The translations under genes were made by a program, and so were the position numbers. From Chryseobacterium sp. 6424 (GTDB lineage: Bacteria; Bacteroidota; Bacteroidia; Flavobacteriales; Weeksellaceae), in NCBI RefSeq assembly GCF_003692615.1, contig NZ_CP023540.1:1860001-1924000 (forward strand): 64,000 bases of DNA. The letters are read 5' to 3'. Every line of letters begins with the position of its first letter. Within the stretch, counting starts at the first letter, position 1. Shown one piece after another: positions 22,361 to 29,505 of the stretch. The notes beneath the pieces were generated by a model that saw only the letters and a program-made list of their open reading frames with translations, did not search any database and had not been told where the DNA came from.

Positions 22361-22989
22361 TACAGTGCTGAGAAGTTAAGCTCCACGCCCTCATACTTGC
22401 CCTCTTCGTTTTTCTTCCAGACTTTGAAATAAGTCTTGCTGCTCGGGCGGGAGATACTCTTGTCAATCAGCGTCATGATGTCGCTCCACTCAGCTTTCAG
22501 CTTCGCGTTTCTTATCCGCTCGGTGTGGCGTCTCAGGCCGAGGATTTTCTTGGGATCCAGTTTGCCGCGACTGGTCTGGAAAGCGTCTTCTACCAGTGTG
22601 ATAATGAAGTCGTCGCCGGTGATGCTCTGGCGGATCAGCTCCATCAGTTTCTCCTTCGCGCTTTCTATCGTGAGCTCGTCGAATGAGATCTGCTCGTTCA
22701 CATTCACCTCGATCTTGATGGTGCGGTTGAAATTGTACCAGGTGTAATTTCCCTTACCTTCGAGCTTCACGGCATTCTCTTCGCGCGCGGCATCGATCAC
22801 CTCCTGCACCAGTTCGGTGATTTTGGCTTTAAAGGCGGTCGCCCTCTGGTTGATCGTCTCCGCTTCACTCAGGAGCGCAAACGCGTACTTTTCTCTGAGC
22901 CTTTCGGCGGGCGTGGTACGGTTGTACGGAATCTCGGTTCCGCTTTCATCCGTCCACGTTTTGTCTTTTGGGGTTTGCTTGAATTTCAT
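22360..22989 (-). CDS. DUF3164 family phage protein
   Basis: This 209-residue protein matches DUF3164 of Mu-like phages: it opens KTWTDESGTEIPYNRTTPAERLREKYA, contains GKGNYTWYNFNRTIKIEVNVNE, and ends with LRRHTERIRNAKLKAEWSDIMTLIDKSI, then GVELNFSAL. In Mu-like genomes it lies in the early region and its function is unknown. It overlaps a 56-residue gene before it (ATGA) and a 48-residue gene after it (TAATG). Confidence 0.85.
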   Translation of the reverse strand: MKFKQTPKDKTWTDESGTEIPYNRTTPAERLREKYAFALLSEAETINQRATAFKAKITELVQEVIDAAREENAVKLEGKGNYTWYNFNRTIKIEVNVNEQISFDELTIESAKEKLMELIRQSITGDDFIITLVEDAFQTSRGKLDPKKILGLRRHTERIRNAKLKAEWSDIMTLIDKSISRPSSKTYFKVWKKNEEGKYEGVELNFSAL

Positions 22990-23156
22990 AGTATGTTATC
23001 TTGAATTAATAATTGTTGTTTCTGGTTGCGGAGGTCTTTCAGACGATCATGCAGGTGGTCATACTCCAGCTGGCTTTCTGCTTCCTCCATCTGTTGTTGT
23101 ACTTCGAGGATCATCTGGTCGAGTTCCTCCTCGTTGGGTGCGAATAGTTCTGTCAT
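22986..23156 (-). CDS. Small coiled-coil protein, 56 aa
   Basis: A short frame begins MTELFAPNEEELDQMILEVQ and continues as one charged helix with heptad spacing (LEYDHLHDRLKDLRNQKQQLL). It overlaps the DUF3164-like start as ATGA and lies 17 bases after the 100-residue gene. It is probably real given the coupling. No function is known. Confidence 0.55.
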   Translation of the reverse strand: MTELFAPNEEELDQMILEVQQQMEEAESQLEYDHLHDRLKDLRNQKQQLLIQDNIL

Positions 23157-23173
23157 TTTTTAATTTTTTGTCT

Positions 23174-23476
23174 TTATTCTTGGCTCTTGATTCTCTCAAT
23201 CTGTTCGGTAATCTTCGGGTTGTTGGCCGCGTAATCTGTAATCTCCAGCCATTCCCCATAGTGTTCGTACTGTCCGCAGCGGTCTTGCCCGGCGCGTCGC
23301 TGCGGTGCCCGCCAATGGCTGTCTGTTATCACTTTTAATAGCGCCAGGATGCGCGGACTGGGCGGACCGCTTTGCTTATCGAAGCTGTGTAGGTGTAGCC
23401 AGCACCGGTCGTACCAGGTAAGTACATCATAAAGGCTGTCGAGCGCCAGGATCTCGTGGTTGTATTCTGTATTCAT
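23174..23476 (-). CDS. Hypothetical early phage protein, 100 aa
   Basis: I do not recognise this protein. It is rich in Trp, His and Tyr (DVLTWYDRCWLHLHSF; DSHWRAPQRRAGQDRCGQYEHYGEWL). The start lies two bases after the P-loop ATPase stop. It has typical codon use of the early operon and is probably expressed with it. Confidence 0.55.
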   Translation of the reverse strand: MNTEYNHEILALDSLYDVLTWYDRCWLHLHSFDKQSGPPSPRILALLKVITDSHWRAPQRRAGQDRCGQYEHYGEWLEITDYAANNPKITEQIERIKSQE

Positions 23477-23477
23477 A

Positions 23478-24098
23478 TTATTTTTTATTTCCCCAATACT
23501 TCTCGGCTCCCTCGTCCCAGATCACATACTCGCCGCCATTCTTGCCGATGTACCGGCCTTTTGAAAAGGCTTTAAATCCCTCGATCCATATTTTCAAACT
23601 TGCATCATACATCACCTTCATCGCGGTTTTTCCCATTGGACTCTTGCCTTCGCACTGGCTGTTGTAGATGAAGAGCTTGTTTTTGAACTCGTTTTTCAGG
23701 GCCATGTATTCTTTAAAATTCATCCAGGTGTACTGGAAGCTGTCCACCACAATCACGTTCGGGCTTTGCCGCTTCCGCAGTCTGTCCTTCAGCTCCTCCA
23801 TCGTCTCGCAGATCAGCTGCACGCGGCGTCCGCAGTCCTGCATATTGTTGTCCATCCAGGCTTTCTGCATCGTGTGCGCGTCGCCCTCTTCCAGTGAGTT
23901 GTAAAGCACTCTTTCAGTTTTGGCGAGTTCTTTTATCAGCTGCAGCAGGAAGTTGGTTTTGCCGTTGCCGGAGTTTCCGTACACAAACCAGGTCCCGGTC
24001 TTTTCCGGTCGGTCGAACGCGGCAAGGAAGTCATCGGTAAAGTCAAAGAGCTTGTATTTTTTTGCTAAAAGGTCGCTGCTGCTGAGTGCTTTATTCAT
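23478..24098 (-). CDS. P-loop ATPase (RecA/KaiC-like), second ATPase of early operon
   Basis: The start at 24098 (MNKALSSSDLLAKKYK) overlaps the previous stop as ATGAATAA, so it is preferred over 24134. In this 206-residue protein Walker A is GNSGNGKTN and Walker B is NVIVVDSFQ, followed by a Tyr-rich segment and a C-terminal GGEYVIWDEGAEKYWG. The layout is a RecA-like core of the RAD55/KaiC kind with no accessory domain. It may help replication or recombination along with MuA and MuB. It is distinct from MuB, which lies upstream. Confidence 0.75.
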   Translation of the reverse strand: MNKALSSSDLLAKKYKLFDFTDDFLAAFDRPEKTGTWFVYGNSGNGKTNFLLQLIKELAKTERVLYNSLEEGDAHTMQKAWMDNNMQDCGRRVQLICETMEELKDRLRKRQSPNVIVVDSFQYTWMNFKEYMALKNEFKNKLFIYNSQCEGKSPMGKTAMKVMYDASLKIWIEGFKAFSKGRYIGKNGGEYVIWDEGAEKYWGNKK

Positions 24099-24372
24099 AG
24101 TAATCGAGCGTAAACATTTTGTATTTAAATTCACCCTCTATGTCCACCTTCCAGATTTCTACTGACTTAAGGTTTCTTTGCGTTACCCTGTAGAAGTGAT
24201 CGGCGGAAAACGTATTTGTTTTAGGAACTTCTTTTATTAAAGACTTAAAGTGATTTTCAAAGCTTTCAGCGTACGTTGCGTATGAATATTCTGCCATTTC
24301 TTTCACAAGTGCTTTCACCTTCAACTCCTGATTCTGCTGTAAGCATTTATGCTCTGTTATTTTCCAAGGCAT
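24091..24372 (-). CDS. Hypothetical early phage protein, 93 aa
   Basis: This is a basic, helical protein (QQNQELKVKALVKEMAEYS) with a beta-rich end (SVEIWKVDIEGEFKYKMFTL). Its stop overlaps the ATPase start as ATGAATAA and its start lies four bases after MuB. It is A/T-richer than MuB and the ATPase, so it may be a later insertion between them. The function is unknown. Confidence 0.55.
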   Translation of the reverse strand: MPWKITEHKCLQQNQELKVKALVKEMAEYSYATYAESFENHFKSLIKEVPKTNTFSADHFYRVTQRNLKSVEIWKVDIEGEFKYKMFTLDYYE

Positions 24373-24376
24373 ATTT

Positions 24377-25324
24377 CTATAATTTTGGCAGGTTCAACAC
24401 TTTTCTCACAAAATCCTCCGTCAGCGCTTCGCCCGTTCTTTCAGCCTCACGCATCGCCGGTACCAGAACATCGTGCAGCTCGCCGTAGTTGTCGCACTCC
24501 CTTTGCAGGAACTTCACCAGCGCCTTGTCTTCAACATCCTTTAAAAACTCATTAAATCGGGTATCAATGCTTTTTAAAACGCGGATCCCGTACTTCACGC
24601 GGCGGTAGAACTGCGGCATCCCCGGACTGTTTTTCTTTTTCAGCTTTTCAATTTTTTGCAGAAGCTGGTCGGTACCTATCAGCACCAAACCGCACTTTTT
24701 ATTCAGGTGATCGTGGAACTCCTTGATGTTGCACAGGGTGGTCTGCTTCATATACTCGGCTTCATCGAAGATGATGATCGGGTTTCTGCCGTTTAGGCGA
24801 AGGCGTTGCAGCTCTTTGATGATGGCGTTAATCTTACGGCTTTTGCTGTGCACCTGTGGCAGCTTCAGCACGTCACACAGCTTATCAAGCAGATCTGCGA
24901 TGGTGTCCATACTGCCCACGGTAATCTTGAAGTTATCCTTCGGGTTCTGGCGTATAAACAGGTCAGACAGGTAAGTCTTCCCACAGCCCGTCTCTCCGAT
25001 CACGATATTGGTGTAGCCGTAGCGTTTGGCGTCCTCCAGCGTGGCCAGCATTTGTAAGGCCTGTGGCGTTTCAAAGAATCTCCAGTATTCCTTCTGCCCA
25101 CTTACATCAGTGCCTATGGCCTCGGCGATCAGCCGAAAGTATTTATCCGCGATTGCTACTTCCTTACCGCCACCTGCCGGTACGAAGTATTTGCCGTTGC
25201 GCATCTGGCTGATGTAGTTGGACGGTATTTTATATGTTTCAGCAAATTCGTTGGCCGAAAAACCGTTCTCATCCATCCAGGCTTCCAGGTTATTAATAAT
25301 GGTGTCTTTGGTCGTTTTATTCAT
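24377..25324 (-). CDS. Transposition protein B, AAA+ ATPase (MuB-like)
   Basis: This is the target-capture ATPase of transposable phages; it coats target DNA and activates the transposase. Residues about 15-50 form an N-terminal HTH (FSANEFAETYKIPSNYISQM), as in MuB. Walker A is GETGCGKT at 110-117 and Walker B is NPIIIFDEAE at about 183-190, with a sensor-1-like LVLIGTDQL. The start at 25324 (MNKTTKDT) overlaps the transposase stop as ATGAATAA, giving 315 residues. It is encoded right after MuA, as in Mu. Confidence 0.9.
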   Translation of the reverse strand: MNKTTKDTIINNLEAWMDENGFSANEFAETYKIPSNYISQMRNGKYFVPAGGGKEVAIADKYFRLIAEAIGTDVSGQKEYWRFFETPQALQMLATLEDAKRYGYTNIVIGETGCGKTYLSDLFIRQNPKDNFKITVGSMDTIADLLDKLCDVLKLPQVHSKSRKINAIIKELQRLRLNGRNPIIIFDEAEYMKQTTLCNIKEFHDHLNKKCGLVLIGTDQLLQKIEKLKKKNSPGMPQFYRRVKYGIRVLKSIDTRFNEFLKDVEDKALVKFLQRECDNYGELHDVLVPAMREAERTGEALTEDFVRKVLNLPKL

Positions 25325-27347
25325 GGTCAAGGTATTTATTAAGGTTTACTTTTTGTTTCAGATATTCTTCCTGGCTTTGGCTCCAGTCACGCTCGGTGGC
25401 TTTGGCTTCTTTTATTTTCTGCTTCTCGATCATCTTTTGCGCAGGTTGCAGGCGCTTCGCGTTCTTTCGGTCTTTATGCTGGCCCCTGCTGTCGGTGAGC
25501 AGCGTTTTCACCAGTGATCCTTCCAGTTCTTTGTAATCGGTAAAGAATTCGTTGACCAGTCGGGCATCTTCTGCCTGCACGTCGAGGATTTGGTTTTTAA
25601 TTTCTTTGTTGAAGCTCCGCACCAGTTGCAGCTGCTCGCCGTCGCCTTCTTTTCTGTCATAGAGCGCCATCGGCTGCTCGTGTTTCTGCTGAAGCAGGAA
25701 GCTGAGTTGATTCTCCTCATTGTAAGCCAGCACCTGAGTGAGATCGTCCGGGTTGTACTTAATCTTCCAGCTCAGATGATCGTAGCGGCGGAAGTTGCTG
25801 TCGAAGGAATCGTAATAATATCGTACGCCTTCAATCTTCGGCGCGATGCCGCTGTGTGATCTGCTGTTCAGGTATCCAGTTTCCTGCCCGAAGTGCAGCA
25901 GGAACTCCTGCTCTGTAACCATTTTTTTAGCGTCTTCCGGCATTTCGGCGTAGGCCTGTAGGAATTTATCTCTTAGCTCCTCGCGCTCTCTTTCGATGAA
26001 GGCGGTGAGCTGTGCGATGCAACCGAACTCATCCGGGAAGCTGGCTTTTATCTTCTGTAGATATTCCGGGTTTGGCTGTTTGGCTGCTTTCACTCCGTGG
26101 CCGCTCCAGTTCGGCATCAGCTGGCAATACTTTTTATTGAAGTACCCAAACCACGGCTCTATGATCTTCGCTTTAGCATTACCCACTTTGGCAGGGATAT
26201 ACACCTCTGAGGCTGCTTTGTAGATCGGCATCATCTTGCCTTTTGCATAATTGTCAGACTGTAGCTGCAGTACTTTATGCTTCGCGCCGAAAAGTTCCTC
26301 AGTATGAAGAATGGCATTCCGTACGGCTGCCTGAATGAGTGCGGCGTTTTCCACCTGTCCGATGGCATAACCGATTGGATATTTAAGTGAAGGATCCAAG
26401 ACCACCACCATCGTCAGGCGGTTGTGGTAGGTGGTGCCTTTATCGTCGGTTTTCTGGTAGTAAAGTTCCGCATCCCAACCATCGAGCGTCCAGTAAAGGA
26501 GTGGCGAGCTCGGCGCGGTGCGCTTCACCTGCATCCCGATGCTGTTATCGAATGATTTCTCGCCGTGGTTGCCTCCGTAGGTGTAAAGCTTCCATAGTTT
26601 GCGGTAATTCCCGATGCTGGAGGCGGTGAGGCATTTCCAGCCGGTAACTTTTGCCGTGTGCTCGTATAATCTGGCGATCTGCTCATTGTCCAGGTTACGG
26701 TGATCACGGAGGAGCGATCTGAGGAAAGCCTCCTGCTGTGCGTCTTTCACCTTCGCCGCGTTTTTACCCAAAAACTTCTCGCTGATCAGCGACTTATAAC
26801 CGTCTTTCTGGAAGGCTTCCAGCTTGTCGCGCAATCTGCGGTCCGTTCCCGGCAGTTTGTGGCCGGTCTGTTCTTTCACCTCGGCAAGTGCTTTCGCGGC
26901 TTCTGCCCACACTTTGGTGATGGTTCCGCCGCGGCTTTTTCTGAACATCTTCATTTCTTTGATGTAAGCGTCCAGAGCCTGAAGCATCTCCGCGTCCGCC
27001 ACGTACTGCTCCTGATGTTCAGGAGACAGTGTGCGGTTTTCATCTACCATATATGTCGCGAAATAGTCCACGGCCTCGTAATCGGTTTGTCTGTACTTTA
27101 GGATCTGGTGCTGCACCTGCTTTTTTGGCGGATAACCGAGTTTTTTAATGATCTTCACCCGGAAGCGCTCCGGTATGGTGTCGAATTCTACCAGGGCGTA
27201 ATTACCAAGGCCTCTTGCGTCACGAGCCTTGCGGATCTTACCAACCCTGCACAACTTATCATAGTTGGGCTTTGTCAGGATCTCGCCATCTTCGTAAAGA
27301 AGCGCCGCAGGAACCGTGAGTGTGTTATTGTAAAATTCGTAAGCCAT
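25317..27347 (-). CDS. Transposase A, DDE recombinase (MuA-like)
   Basis: At 676 residues it has the size and layout of MuA. The N-terminus (MAYEFYNNTLTVPAALLYED) and residues to about 270 hold end-binding helical domains. The catalytic core has Asp289 (YWTLDGWDAEL), Asp365 (LQLQSDNYAKG) and Glu397 (AKIIEPWFGYFN); the last two are 32 residues apart, the usual DDE spacing. The C-terminal part includes a beta barrel-like region (WKIKYNPDDLTQVLAYNEENQ) and a basic tail. It performs lysogenic integration and replicative transposition. Direct repeats lie just before the gene. Confidence 0.92.
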   Translation of the reverse strand: MAYEFYNNTLTVPAALLYEDGEILTKPNYDKLCRVGKIRKARDARGLGNYALVEFDTIPERFRVKIIKKLGYPPKKQVQHQILKYRQTDYEAVDYFATYMVDENRTLSPEHQEQYVADAEMLQALDAYIKEMKMFRKSRGGTITKVWAEAAKALAEVKEQTGHKLPGTDRRLRDKLEAFQKDGYKSLISEKFLGKNAAKVKDAQQEAFLRSLLRDHRNLDNEQIARLYEHTAKVTGWKCLTASSIGNYRKLWKLYTYGGNHGEKSFDNSIGMQVKRTAPSSPLLYWTLDGWDAELYYQKTDDKGTTYHNRLTMVVVLDPSLKYPIGYAIGQVENAALIQAAVRNAILHTEELFGAKHKVLQLQSDNYAKGKMMPIYKAASEVYIPAKVGNAKAKIIEPWFGYFNKKYCQLMPNWSGHGVKAAKQPNPEYLQKIKASFPDEFGCIAQLTAFIEREREELRDKFLQAYAEMPEDAKKMVTEQEFLLHFGQETGYLNSRSHSGIAPKIEGVRYYYDSFDSNFRRYDHLSWKIKYNPDDLTQVLAYNEENQLSFLLQQKHEQPMALYDRKEGDGEQLQLVRSFNKEIKNQILDVQAEDARLVNEFFTDYKELEGSLVKTLLTDSRGQHKDRKNAKRLQPAQKMIEKQKIKEAKATERDWSQSQEEYLKQKVNLNKYLDHE

Positions 27348-27367
27348 GATAATTTTTAAAAAAGCGC

Positions 27368-27474
27368 CTGTCTTTCCAGGCTGTCAGCTGTCTTTCCAAC
27401 CGTCAGAATGCGTTCGCCGTTTAGTGATGATACGCCCGTCCCGCATGTGGTATCTCTATTCTTTCCATGCTGTC
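27368..27474. repeat. Three direct repeats upstream of the transposase gene
   Basis: CTGTCTTTCCAGGCTGTCAG (27368-27387) and CTGTCTTTCCAACCGTCAG (27388-27406) are in tandem, and CTATTCTTTCCATGCTGTCA (27456-27475) follows. They lie in the 268-base leader between the small peptide gene and MuA. They may bind the transposase or an early regulator. Confidence 0.55.
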
Positions 27475-27565
27475 ATCGGTTGGCTTCCAAATCACCGAAA
27501 GGTTACACTTAAGCTACTAGCATTCGTCTGCTCTCGGCCTTTTTGCAAGGCACTTCTAAAGGGAT

Positions 27566-27595
27566 GCTCCACTCCGGGAGTCGAACCCGGAACTT
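27566..27595 (-). other. Second tRNA T-arm-like sequence
   Basis: On the minus strand CCGGGTTCGACTCCCGG is a perfect five-base-pair T-stem and loop with an exact B-box, followed by AGTGGAG. CTCCGTT about 70 bases earlier (27649-27643) can pair with all seven of those bases using two G-U pairs. The segment between lacks a normal D-arm and anticodon arm, so a working tRNA is unlikely. Confidence 0.4.
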
Positions 27596-27610
27596 TGCCC
27601 ATGTGGAAGT

Positions 27611-27624
27611 GGCTGCTAGCAGCC
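27611..27624. repeat. Perfect 14-bp palindrome GGCTGCTAGCAGCC
   Basis: The palindrome has no loop and overlaps the last codons and TAG stop of the 40-residue peptide gene. It could be a dimer binding site. It may also be coincidence. Confidence 0.4.
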
Positions 27625-27738
27625 GGTGAAAAATAGGTGATAAACGGAGGCGCCTACACCGATGACGGCGGTGGCACCAAGGGCGATACAGATGACCTGC
27701 GCTAAGATGTGCGCGGCAGAGGTAATAATGCTTTTCAT
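27616..27738 (-). CDS. Small membrane peptide, 40 aa
   Basis: A short frame begins MKSIITSAAHILAQVICIAL and is hydrophobic for most of its length (GATAVIGVGASVYHLFF). It overlaps the 48-residue gene before it as ATGA. Its place between the HTH regulator and the transposase is where transposable phages carry small early genes. No function is known. Confidence 0.5.
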   Translation of the reverse strand: MKSIITSAAHILAQVICIALGATAVIGVGASVYHLFFTGC

Positions 27739-27881
27739 GAGGGTGTATTTAAAGGTTTGTACGTTGGTTTCAGTGGGAAGCCCATAAAGTGGCTGTACGT
27801 GGCGATCTCTTTTCTGCCGGTCTCGGCATCAGTTACCGGAATGGTCTTGTAGCTAAATAGCCGGTGGAGTAATTTTTTCAT
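27735..27881 (-). CDS. Small early peptide, 48 aa
   Basis: A short frame begins MKKLLHRLFSYKTIPVTDAE and is basic, ending YKPLNTPS. It is coupled on both sides: its ATG overlaps the stop of the HTH regulator (ATGA), and its stop overlaps the next small gene (ATGA). The tight overlaps make it likely to be translated. No function is known. Confidence 0.5.
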   Translation of the reverse strand: MKKLLHRLFSYKTIPVTDAETGRKEIATYSHFMGFPLKPTYKPLNTPS

Positions 27882-28129
27882 GGCTTTAATAGATTAATTC
27901 TGTTGCTAATTATTTTTTCGAGTGCCTCAACCGCAGCGAGGTGATTTTTACTATGAATCCTCTTGAAACTTTTCTCCGCGGCTTGTGCTTCACACCCTAA
28001 TAGCTCCCCAACCAATACCCAGTCGCCGCGTCTTTTTTTATTAAGCAGATTTGTAAGCCGCTCCTGATGTTTTTTTTCCTCATCTGTTAAAGGTGGATAA
28101 CTTTCTGCTTCTCGATTGGTTACTGTCAT
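27878..28129 (-). CDS. Small early HTH regulator (Ner-like position)
   Basis: The start at 28129 (MTVTNREAESYPPLT) is taken because a longer frame would run into the promoter. The 83-residue protein has GDWVLVGELLGCEAQAAEKSFKRI, a helix-turn-helix pattern, then KNHLAAVEALEKIISNR. It is the first gene of the early operon, facing the S24 repressor, the place of Mu ner. Ner limits early transcription and blocks repressor synthesis. The parallel is inferred from place and pattern. Confidence 0.65.
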   Translation of the reverse strand: MTVTNREAESYPPLTDEEKKHQERLTNLLNKKRRGDWVLVGELLGCEAQAAEKSFKRIHSKNHLAAVEALEKIISNRINLLKP

Positions 28130-28171
28130 CGTTTTTATATTTTTTGTATTACTTTTGTATTGATTACGGTA

Positions 28172-28201
28172 CAAATATATAAACAGTATTCTAATTAACA
28201 A
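28172..28201 (-). promoter_or_regulatory. Early promoter PE (TTG-N19-TATATTTG) with operator in spacer
   Basis: On the minus strand TTG (28201-28199) and TATATTTG (28179-28172) are 19 bases apart, a full flavobacterial promoter. It reads into the HTH regulator and the MuA/MuB operon. The spacer holds the operator copy TATAAACAGTATTCTAA (28178-28194, plus-strand reading). Confidence 0.7.
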
Positions 28202-28228
28202 ACATTATTCTAATTAAAACATTAGAAC
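28178..28228. promoter_or_regulatory. Operator array of the S24 repressor
   Basis: ATTCTAATTAA occurs at 28188-28198 and again at 28207-28217, 19 bases apart, and an inverted ATTAGAAC lies at 28221-28228. The second and third units form an inverted repeat around a TTCTAA core. The array covers the early promoter, as expected for a lysogenic switch. Confidence 0.65.
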
Positions 28229-28273
28229 AGTGTTTAAGTAACTGATTTTCAATGACAAAAATTTTACATTGAT

Positions 28274-29083
28274 ATGGACAGTAAGCCAATAGAGCGCGTC
28301 CAAGAGATTATTTTAGATGAACGCCTTTCCATAAGCGCTTTCGAGAAGGCATGCGGCTTATCCAATAACTCAATCCAGACAGCCATAAAAAGAAAATCTA
28401 ATCTCAAAGATGAGACTATAAACAGTATTCTAAATGCTTTCCCTCGTTATAATCCTACCTGGATATTAACTGGAAAGGGCTCAAAACTTGTGGATAACGT
28501 GTTGGCAAGTGATAGCAAAAACCATAATAATTACGGATCTACTCCTGTAGTAATTACAGTAGATTCTCATAACGAAGATAATATCGTCCTGGTACCGATG
28601 AAGGCACAGGCCGGTTATATTAAAGGTTGGAGCAACCCTAATTTTATCAAGAAGTTGCCAACCTTTCGCATGCCCGGACTCAATAACGGCGTTTTCCGCA
28701 TGTTTGAAGTTTCCGGAAACTCCATGTTTCCCACCTTGCCGGACCGCAGCTACGTGGTGGGATCATTCGTGGAAAACTGGGTGAAAGACATCAAGGATAA
28801 CCGCCTCTACGTGATTGTTTCAAACAAAGTAGAAGACGGCCTCGTGAAACGCTGCATCAATAAGATCGAAAAGTACAACAACCTGATCTGCAAATCTGAT
28901 AACCGCCGAGAATATCCCACCCAAAGCCTTCACCCCGATGATATTCTGGAAGTCTGGGAAGTGAAGCTTCACCTGAACTTCAACATCCCGGATCCGGCAG
29001 ACATTTACGACCGCGTCAATGACTTGGAGGGAGAGGTAATCAGCCTCAAAGAGATTGTTAAAAAAGCAAAACTCCTCCCTTAA
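28274..29083 (+). CDS. Phage repressor, HTH plus S24 (LexA-like) protease domain
   Basis: This 269-residue protein keeps the prophage silent. An N-terminal HTH spans about residues 17-55 (ISAFEKACGLSNNSIQTAI). The S24 domain has a likely self-cleavage site at Ala113-Gly114 (KAQAGYIKG), the nucleophile Ser150 (VSGNSMFPTL) and the base Lys192 (LVKRCIN). Self-cleavage after DNA damage would induce the phage. It is divergent from the early operon, with the operator array between them. The C-terminal 40 residues form a predicted coiled coil (VNDLEGEVISLKEIVKKAK). Confidence 0.9.
   Translation: MDSKPIERVQEIILDERLSISAFEKACGLSNNSIQTAIKRKSNLKDETINSILNAFPRYNPTWILTGKGSKLVDNVLASDSKNHNNYGSTPVVITVDSHNEDNIVLVPMKAQAGYIKGWSNPNFIKKLPTFRMPGLNNGVFRMFEVSGNSMFPTLPDRSYVVGSFVENWVKDIKDNRLYVIVSNKVEDGLVKRCINKIEKYNNLICKSDNRREYPTQSLHPDDILEVWEVKLHLNFNIPDPADIYDRVNDLEGEVISLKEIVKKAKLLP
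28417..28433. promoter_or_regulatory. Operator copy inside the repressor gene
   Basis: TATAAACAGTATTCTAA at 28417-28433 is identical over 17 bases to 28178-28194 at the early promoter. It lies about 145 bases into the repressor coding sequence and could support looping or autoregulation. Confidence 0.55.
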
Positions 29084-29102
29084 TCAGTTGCTAAACCTCT
29101 GT

Positions 29103-29123
29103 AAAGCCCATAAACAGGGCTTT
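29103..29123 (+). terminator. Terminator of the repressor gene
   Basis: AAAGCCC and GGGCTTT form a seven-base-pair stem with loop ATAAACA, followed by a T run. It lies 20 bases after the repressor stop. Confidence 0.85.
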
Positions 29124-29220
29124 TTTTATGTTTTATGCCTGCAAAATAGGGTATTCAGTTTGGTGTTTTTAGCACAAAATCGCATATTTTTTACATAAAT
29201 AATATATTCATTTCGCTTTT

Positions 29221-29412
29221 TTTATAGCCTAAAAGGTATGCCCTAAGGTATGCCCTAAGGTATGCCCAACTGCTTTTCAACGCAAAATCCAGCCGTACAA
29301 AAGTGGCCGGCGCTGGGCACAAAAAAACCGCCTTTCAGCGGTGTGTATTACTACAAAAAATGCCCTTATAGTGCGCTTCCGGTGCGTGTTGGCAGTTATT
29401 TTAGGCTATAAA
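29221..29412. repeat. 192-bp unit bounded by 14-bp inverted repeats, with triple 12-bp direct repeat
   Basis: TTTATAGCCTAAAA (29221-29234) and TTTTAGGCTATAAA (29399-29412) are perfect inverted copies. Inside, AAGGTATGCCCT is repeated at 29233-29244 and 29245-29256, with a third copy AAGGTATGCCCA at 29257-29268. The unit could hold transposase-binding sites at the phage end, or be a small non-autonomous element. Confidence 0.5.
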
Positions 29413-29505
29413 CCCCATTTCAGAAGATCTGGGCCTTTAATAGGTAATTATAAAACGTTTAAATAATAATTAATCGGTAGTTAATAGACATTTCATTTTA
29501 ATTCC

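Larger units (their letters stand above)
27348..27615 (-). other. 268-base non-coding leader of the transposase gene
   Basis: No gene is supported here. The region holds three direct repeats near the MuA start (27368-27475) and a tRNA T-arm-like sequence at 27567-27595. No consensus promoter was found by eye, so MuA is probably read from the early promoter near 28,172. Confidence 0.5.
29084..29505. other. Prophage right-end region, non-coding
   Basis: No gene is supported in these 422 bases. They hold the repressor terminator, a 14-base inverted repeat at 29221-29234 and 29399-29412, three 12-base direct repeats at 29233-29268, and a small ACCGC/GCGGT hairpin near 29325. The right end of the prophage should lie in or just after this stretch, but the exact junction cannot be read because the left end is not in the window. 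Confidence 0.5.

Noticed and set aside
22817..23338. Plus-strand frame of 173 codons opposite early genes
   Set aside because: It overlaps three tightly coupled minus-strand genes and translates to low-complexity hydrophobic sequence.
27735..27881. kil-like host-killing gene
   Set aside because: Position resembles Mu kil, but the 48-residue basic peptide has no feature that supports it, so it is left as unknown.
29233..29268. CRISPR array
   Set aside because: The 12-base units are directly adjacent with no spacers and there are only three; no cas genes are present.
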